From assembly GCF_003363755.1 (NCBI RefSeq), contig NZ_CP031396.1, positions 4,682,501 through 4,746,500 on the forward strand: a stretch of DNA of 64,000 bases, given 5' to 3'. This stretch comes from Pseudomonas protegens (GTDB lineage: Bacteria; Pseudomonadota; Gammaproteobacteria; Pseudomonadales; Pseudomonadaceae). This document shows, piece by piece, positions 11,851 to 20,219 of the stretch. Made by a program: the position numbers and the translations under genes. Numbering within the stretch: the stretch's first letter is position 1; every line of letters starts with the position of its first letter. The notes below the pieces were generated by a model. The model saw only the letters and a list, made by a program, of their open reading frames with translations, made no database searches and was not told the DNA's origin.

Positions 11851-11875
11851 TCCTGATGCACGGCTGGCGCTGACG

Positions 11876-11906
11876 ATAAACCCGGACTGGCTCCGGGTTT
11901 ATTTTT
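11876..11906 (+). terminator. Rho-independent terminator after aapP
   Basis: ATAAACCCGGA and TCCGGGTTTAT form a perfect 11-base stem with loop CTGGC, followed by TTTT. It sits 25 bases after the aapP stop. Because the stem is flanked by A and T on both sides it may also serve the convergent mqsRA transcript that ends at 11916. Confidence 0.9.
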
Positions 11907-11915
11907 GCCCGGCAT

Positions 11916-12398
11916 TCAGCTGCCGGCAGCGCCGAGCTGTGGTTCGGGGTGGTCCCCCAAGGCTGAGGGCGCCAGCCGTGGTTCGCCAAGCTCCAGTACG
12001 TCCTTCATCAACCGTGGGTGGCGATCCAGCAGGCGCATCAGCACGTACAGCGGTTGGGGCACGCCGACTTCGCCGCGCTCGTAACGGGAAAAGGCGTTGT
12101 GCCCGCCGCCGGACAGCAGTTTGACCGCTTCTTTCTGCGAGAGGTGCAGCTTGCGGCGGATGCGCTTCAGGTCGGCGGCGACGCTCTGCCGGTACTCCTC
12201 CAGCAAGTGGTCGCCCGCGGCGGCATAGCGCTCTGCACTCTGGGCATCGAATTCGATTTCACCGCACTCCTGGCATTCCCAGCCCGCCAGGCCATGGAGC
12301 TGACGCTGCAGGTGCCGGTAGTCGATGAGCTCGCTGCGCTGCTCGAAGGCCAGCATGCCGGTGGGAGCGCCGCAGCTGTAGCATTGTTGTCGTTTCAT
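11916..12398 (-). CDS. mqsA: Antitoxin MqsA (zinc finger plus HTH)
   Basis: The antitoxin of an MqsRA type II module; it binds MqsR and represses the operon. The 160-residue protein has an N-terminal zinc-binding domain with Cys6, Cys9, Cys42 and Cys45 (YSCG, ECQECG) and a C-terminal HTH with SGGGHNAFSRYERGEVG, where N101 and R105 match the DNA-reading N97 and R101 of E. coli MqsA. It runs about 25 residues beyond the E. coli protein, with a Pro/Ala/Gly-rich tail. Its ATG overlaps the mqsR stop by four bases, giving the toxin-first order typical of this family. Confidence 0.92.
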   Translation of the reverse strand: MKRQQCYSCGAPTGMLAFEQRSELIDYRHLQRQLHGLAGWECQECGEIEFDAQSAERYAAAGDHLLEEYRQSVAADLKRIRRKLHLSQKEAVKLLSGGGHNAFSRYERGEVGVPQPLYVLMRLLDRHPRLMKDVLELGEPRLAPSALGDHPEPQLGAAGS

Positions 12399-12706
12399 GT
12401 CTCTGCCTCCTTGAAGGAGATCACCGGAGGCCCTGCACCGGGGCGGTAGGTGACCTTGATGTAGAGCGTCCGGTTATCGATGCGGGTGTAATACACGTCC
12501 TGCCACAGCCGATGATCGCCATAGGTGGTCATCGATTTGTAGAACAGGTTGCCCTGCAGTCCGGCTACTACTCGTTGCATGGCGGCCAGGGACAATCCGA
12601 GTTCCTTGCCGCAGCGCAATGCGCTTCGAGTGAAGGCTTGTGCTCCTTGCCGAACGACCTGTGCCTTGATCAGCGACAGGTCGTAATGAGGTGTTTTCTT
12701 TTCCAT
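12395..12706 (-). CDS. mqsR: mRNA interferase toxin MqsR
   Basis: A 103-residue ribosome-independent RNase of the MqsR family (RelE-like fold), which cleaves mRNA at GCN sites in E. coli. It begins MEKKTPHYDLSLIK and contains LFYKSMTTYGDHRLWQDVY. Residues K57, Q69, Y82 and K99 line up with catalytic K56, Q68, Y81 and K96 of E. coli MqsR. The frame stays open far upstream, but this ATG matches the family start and lies just after the promoter and operator. It looks intact. Confidence 0.93.
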   Translation of the reverse strand: MEKKTPHYDLSLIKAQVVRQGAQAFTRSALRCGKELGLSLAAMQRVVAGLQGNLFYKSMTTYGDHRLWQDVYYTRIDNRTLYIKVTYRPGAGPPVISFKEAET

Positions 12707-12729
12707 GAGACACCCTTGAGGCTTGATCG

Positions 12730-12757
12730 AAATTACCCTTATAGGGTTTTTTGTCAA
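12730..12757 (-). promoter_or_regulatory. mqsRA promoter with MqsA-type operator
   Basis: Minus-strand TTGACA (12757-12752), 16 bases, then TAATTT (12735-12730) form a promoter 24 bases from the mqsR start. ACCCT-TAT-AGGGT (12735-12747) is a perfect inverted repeat in the spacer, in the position and of the shape of the E. coli MqsA operator (AACCT-N3-AGGTT) but with a changed inner base. Binding of MqsA here would block polymerase. This is inferred from sequence. Confidence 0.72.
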
Positions 12758-12871
12758 GACCTGTTTGCAATGGCGAAAGTGCCTCCTCCAGCCTAAATCG
12801 TTGAACTCTCGGAAAAGCCTGAATACCATGTCGGACAATTCATCCGATGATTGGATGATTGAGCGAGTCCC

Positions 12872-13531
12872 ATGAGCGAAACATCCCCCCTGATCAAAAA
12901 ATCCCTGGTCGACCAGGCCCTGGAACAACTGCGCAAACGCATCAACAGCGGTGTCTGGCGGGTCGGCCAGCGCTTGCCCACCGAACCGGAACTGGCCCAA
13001 GAACTGGGCATCAGCCGCAATACCGTGCGCGAAGCCATGCGAGTGCTGGCGTTCTCCGGACTGATCGAGATCCGCCAGGGCGACGGCAGCTACCTGCGAG
13101 CCGTGGCTGATCCTCTGGACATGCTCCAGGCCCTGTCCCAATGCTCTCTGGAGCAGGCCCGGGAAACACGGCAGATCCTTGAAGTGGAGGCGGTTGGCCT
13201 TGCGGCCCTGCGTCGCACCGACGAGGACCTGCGCGCCTTGAGCGAAGCCTTGCAGGCCAGCGGCGGGCATTTTCATGGCGATCTGGAAAGCTACATCGCC
13301 TGCGACCTGGTGTTTCATCAGGGCCTGGTGGATGCCGCGCACAATCCGACCCTGAGCCAGCTGTACCGCTATTTCTCCAGTGTGGTGGGCGCTCAGTTGC
13401 GCCAGGCCTTGACGGTTACTCCGCGCCGCCAGGACGTCTTCGATCTCCACCAGCATCTGCTGGACGCCATCGAGCAGGGCGACCCCGAGCGGGCCAAGCA
13501 CCTATCCCGCCAGTTGATCAACGAATCCTGA
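12872..13531 (+). CDS. FadR-subfamily GntR transcriptional regulator
   Basis: A 219-residue regulator with an N-terminal GntR winged helix-turn-helix (about residues 10-72, including LPTEPELAQELGISRNTVRE) and an all-helical C-terminal FCD effector domain. The next gene, 13 bases downstream, is a CynX/NimT-type MFS carrier, so it probably controls uptake of that carrier's substrate. It is divergent from mqsRA. The ligand is unknown. Confidence 0.88.
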   Translation: MSETSPLIKKSLVDQALEQLRKRINSGVWRVGQRLPTEPELAQELGISRNTVREAMRVLAFSGLIEIRQGDGSYLRAVADPLDMLQALSQCSLEQARETRQILEVEAVGLAALRRTDEDLRALSEALQASGGHFHGDLESYIACDLVFHQGLVDAAHNPTLSQLYRYFSSVVGAQLRQALTVTPRRQDVFDLHQHLLDAIEQGDPERAKHLSRQLINES

Positions 13532-13544
13532 ATCCGAGACCTTT

Positions 13545-14816
13545 ATGTCCAACCAGCAGTCCCCTCCGAACACCCCGTCGCCTCCCGAGTTGTTGATCGA
13601 TGCCGAGGCCGATGACGAAGAAGTCCAGCAGTCCCCGCCACCTTTGCGCCGGCCCTGGCTGTTGCTGCTGGGGCTGATTCTGGTGGCGTTGAACCTGCGT
13701 CCGGCGCTGTCGAGCATGGCGCCGTTGCTCAGTGACGTATCCCAGAGCCTGGGCCTGTCGGCCGCCAAGGCGGGATTGCTGACCACTTTGCCGGTGTTGT
13801 GCCTGGGGCTGTTCGCGCCGTTGGCGCCGCTGCTGGCCCGGCGTTTCGGCGCCGAACGGGTGGTGCTGGGGATTCTCCTGACCCTGGCCCTGGGCATTGT
13901 CCTGCGCAGTTCCCTGGGGGAGTTCGGCGTCTTTGCCGGGAGCATCCTGGCCGGCGCCAGCATCGGTGTGATCGGGGTGTTGCTGCCGGGCATCGTCAAG
14001 CGCGATTTTGCCCGCCATGCAGGCACCATGACCGGGGTCTACACCATGGCCCTGTGCCTGGGGGCGGCGATGGCGGCAGGCGCGACGGTGCCCCTGAGCC
14101 AGCACTTCGGTAGCAGCTGGGCCATGGGCCTGGGGTTCTGGGTCGTGCCGGCGCTGGCGGCGGCGCTGTTCTGGTTGCCGCAAGTGGGGCACAAACACGG
14201 CGCCCACCATGTCGCCTTCCGTGTGCGCGGGTTGCTGCGTGATCGCCTGGCCTGGCAGGTGACCTTGTACATGGGCCTGCAGTCCTCCCTGGCCTACATC
14301 GTGTTTGGTTGGCTGCCATCGATCCTGATCGGTCGTGGGCTGACTCCGACCCAGGCCGGACTGGTGCTGTCGGGTTCGGTCATCGTGCAACTGGCCAGCT
14401 CCCTGGCGGCGCCCTGGCTGGCGACTCGCGGCAAGGACCAGCGTCTGGCCATCGTGATCGTCATGCTGATGACCTTGGGCGGTCTGTTCGGCTGCCTGTA
14501 TGCACCGCTTGATGGCTTGTGGGGCTGGGCCATTCTGCTGGGCCTGGGGCAAGGAGGCACTTTCAGCCTGGCCCTGACCCTGATCGTCCTGCGCTCACGG
14601 GATACCCATGTGGCCGCCAACCTGTCGAGCATGGCCCAGGGCATTGGCTACACCCTGGCGTCCATGGGGCCGTTTGCCGTGGGGCTGGTGCATGACTGGA
14701 CCGGCGGCTGGAACGCCGTGGGCTGGATCTTCGCAGTGTTGGGCAGCGGGGCGATCATTGCCGGGCTGGGCGCCGGCCGCTCGCTGTATGTGCAGGCGCA
14801 AAGCGAGAGGATCTGA
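13545..14816 (+). CDS. CynX/NimT-family MFS transporter
   Basis: A 423-residue major-facilitator carrier with about 12 hydrophobic segments. A 40-residue hydrophilic, acidic N-terminus precedes the first helix, and LVALNLRPALSSMAPLLSDV is typical of the CynX/NimT (cyanate or 2-nitroimidazole) group. It follows a GntR regulator and may form a two-gene unit with it. Substrate specificity cannot be told from the sequence. Confidence 0.86.
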   Translation: MSNQQSPPNTPSPPELLIDAEADDEEVQQSPPPLRRPWLLLLGLILVALNLRPALSSMAPLLSDVSQSLGLSAAKAGLLTTLPVLCLGLFAPLAPLLARRFGAERVVLGILLTLALGIVLRSSLGEFGVFAGSILAGASIGVIGVLLPGIVKRDFARHAGTMTGVYTMALCLGAAMAAGATVPLSQHFGSSWAMGLGFWVVPALAAALFWLPQVGHKHGAHHVAFRVRGLLRDRLAWQVTLYMGLQSSLAYIVFGWLPSILIGRGLTPTQAGLVLSGSVIVQLASSLAAPWLATRGKDQRLAIVIVMLMTLGGLFGCLYAPLDGLWGWAILLGLGQGGTFSLALTLIVLRSRDTHVAANLSSMAQGIGYTLASMGPFAVGLVHDWTGGWNAVGWIFAVLGSGAIIAGLGAGRSLYVQAQSERI

Positions 14817-14828
14817 GGAGCGTCACTG

Positions 14829-14860
14829 TCGGTATTTGCACGGCAAATGCCGATAGTCTT
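14829..14860 (+). terminator. Hairpin after the CynX-type carrier gene
   Basis: TCGGTATTTGC and GCAAATGCCGA form an 11-base stem with one T-G pair and loop ACG, 13 bases after the stop codon. TAGTCTT follows, so the T-run is poor. A terminator is likely but not certain. Confidence 0.6.
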
Positions 14861-14915
14861 CTCTGGGCGTGCGGATTATTGTGCAGGCATCCCTTTGTCC
14901 TTCCGGAGTCCGCCC

Positions 14916-15386
14916 ATGAGTGATGCCCACCGCGTCCTGATCACTGAGTTCTACCAGGCCTTCCAGCGGCTCGATGCCGAGGCCATGAGCGCCTGCTATA
15001 CCGAGGACGTTGTATTCAGTGATCCGGCCTTCGGCGAATTGCGCGGACGTGACGCCGGCGACATGTGGCGCATGCTCACTTCCCGGGCCAAGGACTTTTC
15101 CCTGACCTTCGATCAGGTGCATGCCGACGAGCGTTCGGGTGGCGCGCACTGGGTCGCCACCTACCTGTTCAGTCAGACCGGCAACACGGTGGTCAACGAT
15201 ATCCAGGCGCGCTTCGTGTTTCGCGATGGCAAGATCTGTGAGCACCACGACCATTTCGACCTGTGGCGTTGGGCGCGCCAGGCCCTGGGGGCCAAGGGGC
15301 TTTTGCTGGGCTGGACGCCGCTGCTGAAAAATGCCGTTCGCGCCCAGGCCCGTAAAGGCCTCAAGGCCTTCCAGAGCGGTCGCTGA
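14916..15386 (+). CDS. SnoaL/NTF2-like nuclear transport factor 2 family protein
   Basis: A 156-residue small protein of the NTF2-like fold, with FYQAFQRLDAEAMSACYTED at the N-terminus and the typical FRDGKICEHHDHFDLWRW strand near residue 110. Members include steroid isomerase-like and polyketide cyclase-like proteins; no function is established for this one. The ATG at 14916 is chosen because a CGGAG site precedes it by ten bases. It stands alone between the MFS carrier and the GIY-YIG gene. Confidence 0.82.
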   Translation: MSDAHRVLITEFYQAFQRLDAEAMSACYTEDVVFSDPAFGELRGRDAGDMWRMLTSRAKDFSLTFDQVHADERSGGAHWVATYLFSQTGNTVVNDIQARFVFRDGKICEHHDHFDLWRWARQALGAKGLLLGWTPLLKNAVRAQARKGLKAFQSGR

Positions 15387-15415
15387 AAGCCATCCTCTGC
15401 TAAGATCGCGGCTTG

Positions 15416-15424
15416 TTATCCACA
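15416..15424 (+). promoter_or_regulatory. DnaA-box sequence TTATCCACA
   Basis: A perfect consensus DnaA box lies seven bases before the GIY-YIG start codon. A 15-base string containing it, TTGTTATCCACAGGC, recurs at 62441-62455 upstream of the thioesterase gene. Whether DnaA binds either site is unknown. Confidence 0.45.
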
Positions 15425-15431
15425 GGCCCCG

Positions 15432-15761
15432 ATGGTTTTTGTGAGCAGCCCCGATCCAAACCCCGTGATTGCCGGCGAACTGCCCGCGCCTGCCAGCAAA
15501 CCCTGGTTTGTGTATCTGGTGCGTGCGGCCAATGGCGCCCTTTATTGCGGCATCAGCGACGACCCGGTGAAGCGCTTCGCCAAGCACCAGAGTGGCAAGG
15601 GCGCGCGTTTCTTTCTCTCCAGCCCGGCGGTGGCCCTGGTCTATACCGAAGCTTGTCGGGACAAGAGCGAGGCTCTGCGTCAGGAGCGGTTGATCAAGAA
15701 GCTCAGGAAAAGCGCCAAGGAGTGTCTGGTGGCGTCTGCCGGGGCAGCAGCATCAATCTGA
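15432..15761 (+). CDS. GIY-YIG nuclease-family protein
   Basis: A 109-residue single-domain GIY-YIG protein of the YhbQ/UPF0213 type. The two motif halves appear as [18 protein letters not shown], followed by the conserved arginine in [17 protein letters not shown]. The domain nicks DNA in UvrC and homing nucleases; stand-alone bacterial members act on branched or single-stranded DNA in a few studied cases. It is preceded by a DnaA-box sequence and has no clear Shine-Dalgarno site, so the first ATG is taken. Confidence 0.88.
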   Translation: MVFVSSPDPNPVIAGELPAPASKPWFVYLVRAANGALYCGISDDPVKRFAKHQSGKGARFFLSSPAVALVYTEACRDKSEALRQERLIKKLRKSAKECLVASAGAAASI

Positions 15762-15848
15762 CTGATAGGTGCTCATCAGTCGGATCGGTAGGCCGTCTAT
15801 GGATTGCGCGCTAAGCTCAGCGCTTTCCCTCTTCCGGCGGACCCCAGC

Positions 15849-16784
15849 ATGTCAGAGTTGATCCTGCACCATTACCCGACCTCTCCCTTCGCGGAAAAAG
15901 CCCGTTTGCTCCTGGGCTTCAAGGGCCTGTCCTGGCGCTCCGTGAAGATTTCCCCGGTGATGCCCAAGCCTGATCTGACGGCCCTGACCGGTGGCTATCG
16001 CAAGACGCCGGTACTGCAGGTCGGTGCTGATATCTATTGCGACACGGCTTTGATCGCCCGGCGTCTGGAGCGGGAAAAGGCCTCGCCGGCGCTGTTTCCC
16101 GAAGGCCAGGAAATGATCAGCGCGACCTTCGCCGCCTGGGTCGACTCGGTGGTGTTCCAGCATGCGGTGACCCTGGTGTTCCAGCCCGAGTCTGCCGCAG
16201 CACGTTTCGGCAAGATGCCGCCGGAGGTGGTCAAGGCCTTCATGGCCGACCGTGCCGGGTTGTTCAGTGGCGGCAGCGCCAGTCGTCTGCCCCTGGAAGT
16301 GATCAAGCATCAGTGGCCGACCATCATGGCGCGTCTGGAGCAGCAACTGCAGCGCGAGCGGGGGGACTTCCTGTTTGGTGAGCCCTCGATTGCCGATATC
16401 GCCCTGGCGCACCCGCTGTGGTTCCTCAAGGGTACGCCGGTGACGGCGCCGCTGGTGGACGAGTATCCGGCGGTATCAGCCTGGTTGGCGCGAGTGCTGG
16501 GCTTTGGTCACGGTTCCTTCACCGAGATGAGCGCTGAAGAGGCCCTTGAGGTGTCGCGCGGTGCGACCCCGGCGCCGCTGCCGGATGAGCGGTTTGTCGA
16601 TCCCAATGGCTTTGTGGCAGGGCAGCAGGTGGTGATTGCTGCGACCGACTATGGAGTCGATCCGGTGGCGGGCGAGTTGCTGTTTGCCGGTACTGAAGAG
16701 TTGATCCTGCGCCGTGAAGATCCACGTGCCGGTTTGGTCCACGTGCACTTCCCGCGGTTGGGTTTCCGTATCCAGGCACAGTGA
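15849..16784 (+). CDS. Glutathione S-transferase family protein
   Basis: A 311-residue protein with an N-terminal thioredoxin-like GST domain (LILHHYPTSPFAEKARLLLG, residues 3-22, and the cis-Pro region RKTPVLQVG) and an all-helical domain containing PSIADIALAHPLWFL. It is about 90 residues longer than a standard GST; the C-terminal part (from roughly 225) is extra and its role is unknown. Start at 15849 was chosen because it aligns with family N-termini. Substrate unknown. Confidence 0.85.
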   Translation: MSELILHHYPTSPFAEKARLLLGFKGLSWRSVKISPVMPKPDLTALTGGYRKTPVLQVGADIYCDTALIARRLEREKASPALFPEGQEMISATFAAWVDSVVFQHAVTLVFQPESAAARFGKMPPEVVKAFMADRAGLFSGGSASRLPLEVIKHQWPTIMARLEQQLQRERGDFLFGEPSIADIALAHPLWFLKGTPVTAPLVDEYPAVSAWLARVLGFGHGSFTEMSAEEALEVSRGATPAPLPDERFVDPNGFVAGQQVVIAATDYGVDPVAGELLFAGTEELILRREDPRAGLVHVHFPRLGFRIQAQ

Positions 16785-16792
16785 TCCACACC

Positions 16793-16880
16793 TGTAGGAG
16801 CTGGCTTGCCAGCGAAGGCGTCCTCAAGATCGATGCTCGATCTACTGGCCCTTTCGCCGGCAAGCGGAACGCCGCCCGGC
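16793..16880. repeat. REP pair (REPIN-like), imperfect
   Basis: GTAGGAGCTGGCTTGCCAGC near 16793-16812 is followed by an inverted copy CTTTCGCCGGCAAGC at 16851-16865 with a spacer between. The second copy is interrupted by extra bases before GGCCGGCTCC. It fills the gap between the convergent GST and glutaredoxin genes. Confidence 0.75.
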
Positions 16881-16889
16881 CGGCTCCGA

Positions 16890-17243
16890 CTAAGGTTTCA
16901 GCGCAGCCATGATCGCGTCGGGGTCGTAGGTACGGATCAGGCTGCCATTCACGTCCAGGATCGGAATCCCGGCACCGCCCAGAGCGGTATAGGCCTTACG
17001 CGCCTCCGCGTCTTTCTCGATGTCGAACTCCCGATAGGGAATGCCCTTCTGATCGAGAAAGCGCCGGGTAGCCTTGCAGTAGCCGCACCAGTCGGTGGCG
17101 TACAGCACCACCCGGGCCTGGCTACGGATCTCTTCGCTGACCACCGCCGAAGGGTTGAACAGCCGCTCGATCTTGCCCCAGTTCTGATAGACCACCACCA
17201 GCAGCAGGATCAGCAGGAACTTCTTCAGTACTCCCTGGAGCAT
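16890..17243 (-). CDS. Membrane-anchored glutaredoxin-family protein
   Basis: A 117-residue protein with one N-terminal membrane segment (FLLILLLVVVYQNW, residues 9-22) and a glutaredoxin domain carrying the redox motif CGYC (ATDWCGYCKATRRFL) and the GIPILDV cis-proline loop. The two cysteines suit dithiol disulfide exchange, probably with the domain on the periplasmic or membrane-facing side. Its ATG shares one base with the ndpA stop (TGATG), so the two are co-translated. Partner proteins are unknown. Confidence 0.86.
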   Translation of the reverse strand: MLQGVLKKFLLILLLVVVYQNWGKIERLFNPSAVVSEEIRSQARVVLYATDWCGYCKATRRFLDQKGIPYREFDIEKDAEARKAYTALGGAGIPILDVNGSLIRTYDPDAIMAALKP

Positions 17244-18247
17244 CAGTTGCGGCGCTTGAGCTGGTCGGTCAGTTGGGTCGGCAGGCCCTTGATGATCAGG
17301 GTCCCGGCTTCTTCGTCGTACTCGATCTTCGAGCCCAGCAGGTGGGCTTCGAAGCTGATGGACAGGCCCTCGGCGCGACCGGTGAAGCGGCGGAACTGGT
17401 TGAGGGTGCGTTTATCCGCAGGAATTTCCGGCGATAGCCCGTAATCCTTGTTGCGGATGTGGTCGTAAAACGCCTTGGGGCGGTCTTCGTCGATCAGTTC
17501 CGAGAGTTCTTCCAGGCCCATGGGTTCGCCAAGCTTGGCTTGGCTGCTGGCGTAGTCCACCAGGGTCTTGGTCTTTTCCCGGGCCGACTCTTCCGGCAGG
17601 TCTTCGCTTTCGACGAAGTCGCTGAAGGCCTTGAGCAGGGTGCGGGTCTCGCCCGGACCGTCGACGCCTTCCTGGCAGCCGATGAAGTCGCGGAAGTACT
17701 CCGAGACCTTCTTGCCGTTCTTGCCCTTGATAAAGGAGATGTACTGCTTGGACTGCTTGTTGTTCTGCCACTCGGAGATGTTGATCCGCGCGGCGAGGTG
17801 CAACTGGCCCAGGTCCAGGTGGCGCGACGGGGTCACGTCCAGTTGGTCGGTCACCGCCACGCCTTCGCTGTGGTGCAGCAGGGCGATCGCCAGGTAATCG
17901 GTCATGCCTTGTTGGTAATGAGCAAACAACACGTGGCCGCCCACCGACAGGTTGGATTCTTCCATCAGCTTCTGCAGATGCTCCACCGCCACCCGGCTGA
18001 ATGCGGTGAAGTCCTGGCCGCCGTCCAGATACTCCTTCAGCCAGCCGCTGAAGGGGAAAGCGCCGGACTCGGGATGGAACAGGCCCCAGGCTTTGCCCTG
18101 TTTGGCGTTATAGCTTTCGTTGAGGTCGGCGAGCATGTTCTCGATGGCCGCGGACTCTGCCAGTTCGGAGTCTCGGGCATGCAGAACTGCGGGGCTGCCG
18201 TCGGGTTTTTTGTCGATCAGGTGGACGATGCAATGACGGATCGGCAT
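17243..18247 (-). CDS. ndpA: Nucleoid-associated protein NdpA/YejK
   Basis: A 334-residue nucleoid-associated protein, close to the 335 residues of E. coli YejK. The start at 18247 gives [17 protein letters not shown], the family N-terminus; an in-frame upstream start would add 21 residues not found in the family. Conserved blocks include [21 protein letters not shown] and [21 protein letters not shown]. It binds DNA and has been linked to topoisomerase IV in E. coli. It is followed directly by the glutaredoxin gene. Confidence 0.92.
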   Translation of the reverse strand: MPIRHCIVHLIDKKPDGSPAVLHARDSELAESAAIENMLADLNESYNAKQGKAWGLFHPESGAFPFSGWLKEYLDGGQDFTAFSRVAVEHLQKLMEESNLSVGGHVLFAHYQQGMTDYLAIALLHHSEGVAVTDQLDVTPSRHLDLGQLHLAARINISEWQNNKQSKQYISFIKGKNGKKVSEYFRDFIGCQEGVDGPGETRTLLKAFSDFVESEDLPEESAREKTKTLVDYASSQAKLGEPMGLEELSELIDEDRPKAFYDHIRNKDYGLSPEIPADKRTLNQFRRFTGRAEGLSISFEAHLLGSKIEYDEEAGTLIIKGLPTQLTDQLKRRN

Positions 18248-18641
18248 GGGCTTCTCGGCTGATTGAAGGGGGAGGGCGGACTCCCCGAAAAAGTGCCCAG
18301 TGTACCGCACCCGCTGGTTTTGGCGCGGTTTGCCAGGCGATGAACGGCCTGTCGGTAACGCTTATGCATTTTTTTACCGATTTAGAGCAATAAAGCTGAC
18401 CAAATGGCTAGGTAGAGGCGGATATTTCCCCGTCTGTGTGCTAGTTTTGCCCCGTCTTACGCGATGTCTCAGCGTTAAGCGTGCATTCAGCATTTGTCGG
18501 GTCGAACCAAACCCTGATTTCGGTATCTATAACCCCGATCTGTCGTGGTTGTAGCCGGGGTGCCAGATTCACAAGATCTGGCTCGATGGCTGACACTGCA
18601 CTCTGCAATCCAAATGAATTTGATAGGGAAGGAACACCACA
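18248..18641 (+). other. Intergenic region between ndpA and the HU gene
   Basis: This 394-base divergent region holds the promoters of ndpA and the HU gene. GCCAGAT and ATCTGGC (18562-18582) can form a 7-base stem in the HU leader. I could not pick out a convincing -35/-10 pair. No gene is seen. Confidence 0.4.
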
Positions 18642-18923
18642 ATGGCTATTACTAAAGACCAACTGATCGCTGATATCGCTGAAGCTATCGACGCGCCGAA
18701 AACCACCGCGCGTAACGCTCTGGACCAACTGGCCCAGATCGTTGCTGATCAATTGGAAAATGGCGGCGAAATCACTCTGCCAGGTATCGGCAAGCTGAAA
18801 GTGACCGAGCGTCCTGCCCGTACTGGCCGTAACCCATCGACTGGCGCTGCCATCGAAATCGCTGCCAAGAAAGTTATCAAGCTGGTTGTGGCTAAAGGCC
18901 TGACCGACGCTGTTAACAAGTAA
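18642..18923 (+). CDS. hupN: HU-family DNA-binding protein
   Basis: A 93-residue histone-like protein that bends and compacts DNA as a dimer. The beta-arm signature GKLKVTERPARTGRNPSTG and the helical N-terminus MAITKDQLIADIAEAI are intact. It differs from the lon-linked HupB type; this valS-linked paralogue is called HupN in P. putida as I recall, so the symbol carries some doubt. A GGAAGGAA site lies just before the ATG, and a terminator-like hairpin follows. Confidence 0.85.
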   Translation: MAITKDQLIADIAEAIDAPKTTARNALDQLAQIVADQLENGGEITLPGIGKLKVTERPARTGRNPSTGAAIEIAAKKVIKLVVAKGLTDAVNK

Positions 18924-18934
18924 GACTTGCAGTG

Positions 18935-18969
18935 AAACCGTGCTCAGAAGTTCTCCGGGCACGGTTTGT
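18935..18969 (+). terminator. Terminator-like hairpin after the HU gene
   Basis: AAACCGTGC and GCACGGTTT form a 9-base stem with a 15-base loop, 11 bases after the HU stop. The stem ends in TTT and TGTG follows, so termination is probably partly effective. Confidence 0.65.
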
Positions 18970-19017
18970 GTGACACCGATTCACGCAAGGTGAATCGTCT
19001 TTGAATCTCCCGCCTCT

Positions 19018-20043
19018 CTAGCTCTTCCTAACCCAGCGTTCCTGACTCCAGGCCTGTTGCTGTGCCTTGTCCTTGAAGGTCCAGGCGACGAAGCGGCTCT
19101 GTTTCTGTCCCTGGGACATCTCCACCACCTGGCTTTCCAGGACTCCGGCCTTTTTCAACGCGCTTTCAATCGCCGGCAGGTTCGAGGCCTTTGACACCAG
19201 GGTGCTGAACCACAGCACTTGCTGGCCGACGCCGGCGCTCTCGCTGATCAACTGGCTGACGAAGCGGATCTCGCCGCCTTCGCACCACAGCTCCCGGGCC
19301 TGGCCGCCGAAATTCAGCACTGGCAGCTTGCGCTTGGGATCGGCCTTGCCCAGGGCTCGCCATTTGCGCTGGCTACCGCGGGTGGCTTCATCCAGGGAGG
19401 CGTGGAACGGCGGGTTGCACATGGTCAGGTCGAAACGCTCGGTGCTTTCCAGCAGGCCGTTGAGGATCTGTCTGGGATTGCCCTGCTGGCGCAGGCTGAT
19501 GGCCTTGTTCAAGCCGTTGGCCTGGACGATGGCCTTGGCGGCGGCCAGGGCGGTGCTGTCGATGTCCGAACCGAGAAATTGCCAGCGGTAGTCGCTGTAG
19601 CCGATCAGCGGGTAGATGCAGTTGGCGCCGACCCCGACGTCCAGCACCCGTACCGCCGCGCCACGCGGGATTTCACCCTGGTTGTGGCTGGCCAGCAGGT
19701 CGGCGAGGAAATGCACGTAGTCGGCGCGACCGGGCACGGGTGGGCAGAGAAAGTCCGCCGGAATGTCCCAGTGGGCAATGCCGTAGAAGGCCTTGAGCAG
19801 GGCGCGGTTGAACACCCGCACGGCCGCCGGGTCGGCGAAGTCGATACTTTCCTTGCCGTAGGGATTGAGGATCACGAACTGCCCCAGTTCCGGGGTGCTC
19901 TTGATCAGTTGCGGGAAGTCGTAACGCCCCTGGTGACGATTGCGCGGATGCAGGCTGGCCTTTTCCCGGGGGGCGGCGTTTTTGGCCGGGGAGGCGGGTT
20001 TGGGCTTCTTGCGCGCAGGCTTTGGGGTGTTGGGGGCGGTCAT
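19018..20043 (-). CDS. rlmF: 23S rRNA adenine-1618 N6-methyltransferase RlmF
   Basis: RlmF methylates A1618 of 23S rRNA. The 341-residue protein has the S-adenosylmethionine motif [14 protein letters not shown] and the N6-adenine catalytic motif NPPFHAS. A Lys/Pro/Ala-rich N-terminal tail of about 35 residues precedes the family region beginning [15 protein letters not shown] 20043 was chosen over an upstream in-frame start because the longer version lacks family similarity. It stands alone between the HU gene and valS. Confidence 0.92.
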   Translation of the reverse strand: MTAPNTPKPARKKPKPASPAKNAAPREKASLHPRNRHQGRYDFPQLIKSTPELGQFVILNPYGKESIDFADPAAVRVFNRALLKAFYGIAHWDIPADFLCPPVPGRADYVHFLADLLASHNQGEIPRGAAVRVLDVGVGANCIYPLIGYSDYRWQFLGSDIDSTALAAAKAIVQANGLNKAISLRQQGNPRQILNGLLESTERFDLTMCNPPFHASLDEATRGSQRKWRALGKADPKRKLPVLNFGGQARELWCEGGEIRFVSQLISESAGVGQQVLWFSTLVSKASNLPAIESALKKAGVLESQVVEMSQGQKQSRFVAWTFKDKAQQQAWSQERWVRKS

Positions 20044-20107
20044 GGGGGATCGATTCGGGGCTGGTTCAAAGTGGCGGGCATTGTCACACAGGAGCAACGG
20101 TAAGTTT

Positions 20108-20125
20108 CAAGCGGCGAGCGACAAG
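20108..20125 (+). repeat. 18-base repeat flanking valS (copy 1)
   Basis: CAAGCGGCGAGCGACAAG is matched at 17 of 18 bases and in the same orientation by 23140-23157 on the other side of valS. It belongs to the degenerate CAAGC(T/G)(G/A)CAAG family of short repeats often seen in Pseudomonas spacers. Confidence 0.5.
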
Positions 20126-20166
20126 TGATGCAAGCGTGCCTTCTGGCTAGCTAGGACTGCGCGCAT

Positions 20167-20200
20167 AAAAAAAGGGAGGCCTGTATGGGCCTCCCTCTTT
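20167..20200 (-). terminator. Rho-independent terminator of valS
   Basis: GGGAGGCC and GGCCTCCC pair around TGTATG, and the minus strand then reads TTTTTTT. It begins 20 bases after the valS stop. Confidence 0.88.
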
Positions 20201-20219
20201 CACATCGCGCGAATCGCCG

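Noticed and set aside
12707-13501. A longer mqsR frame running upstream through the GntR gene
   Set aside because: The added residues are antisense to the GntR regulator. The MqsR family start at 12706 directly follows the promoter.
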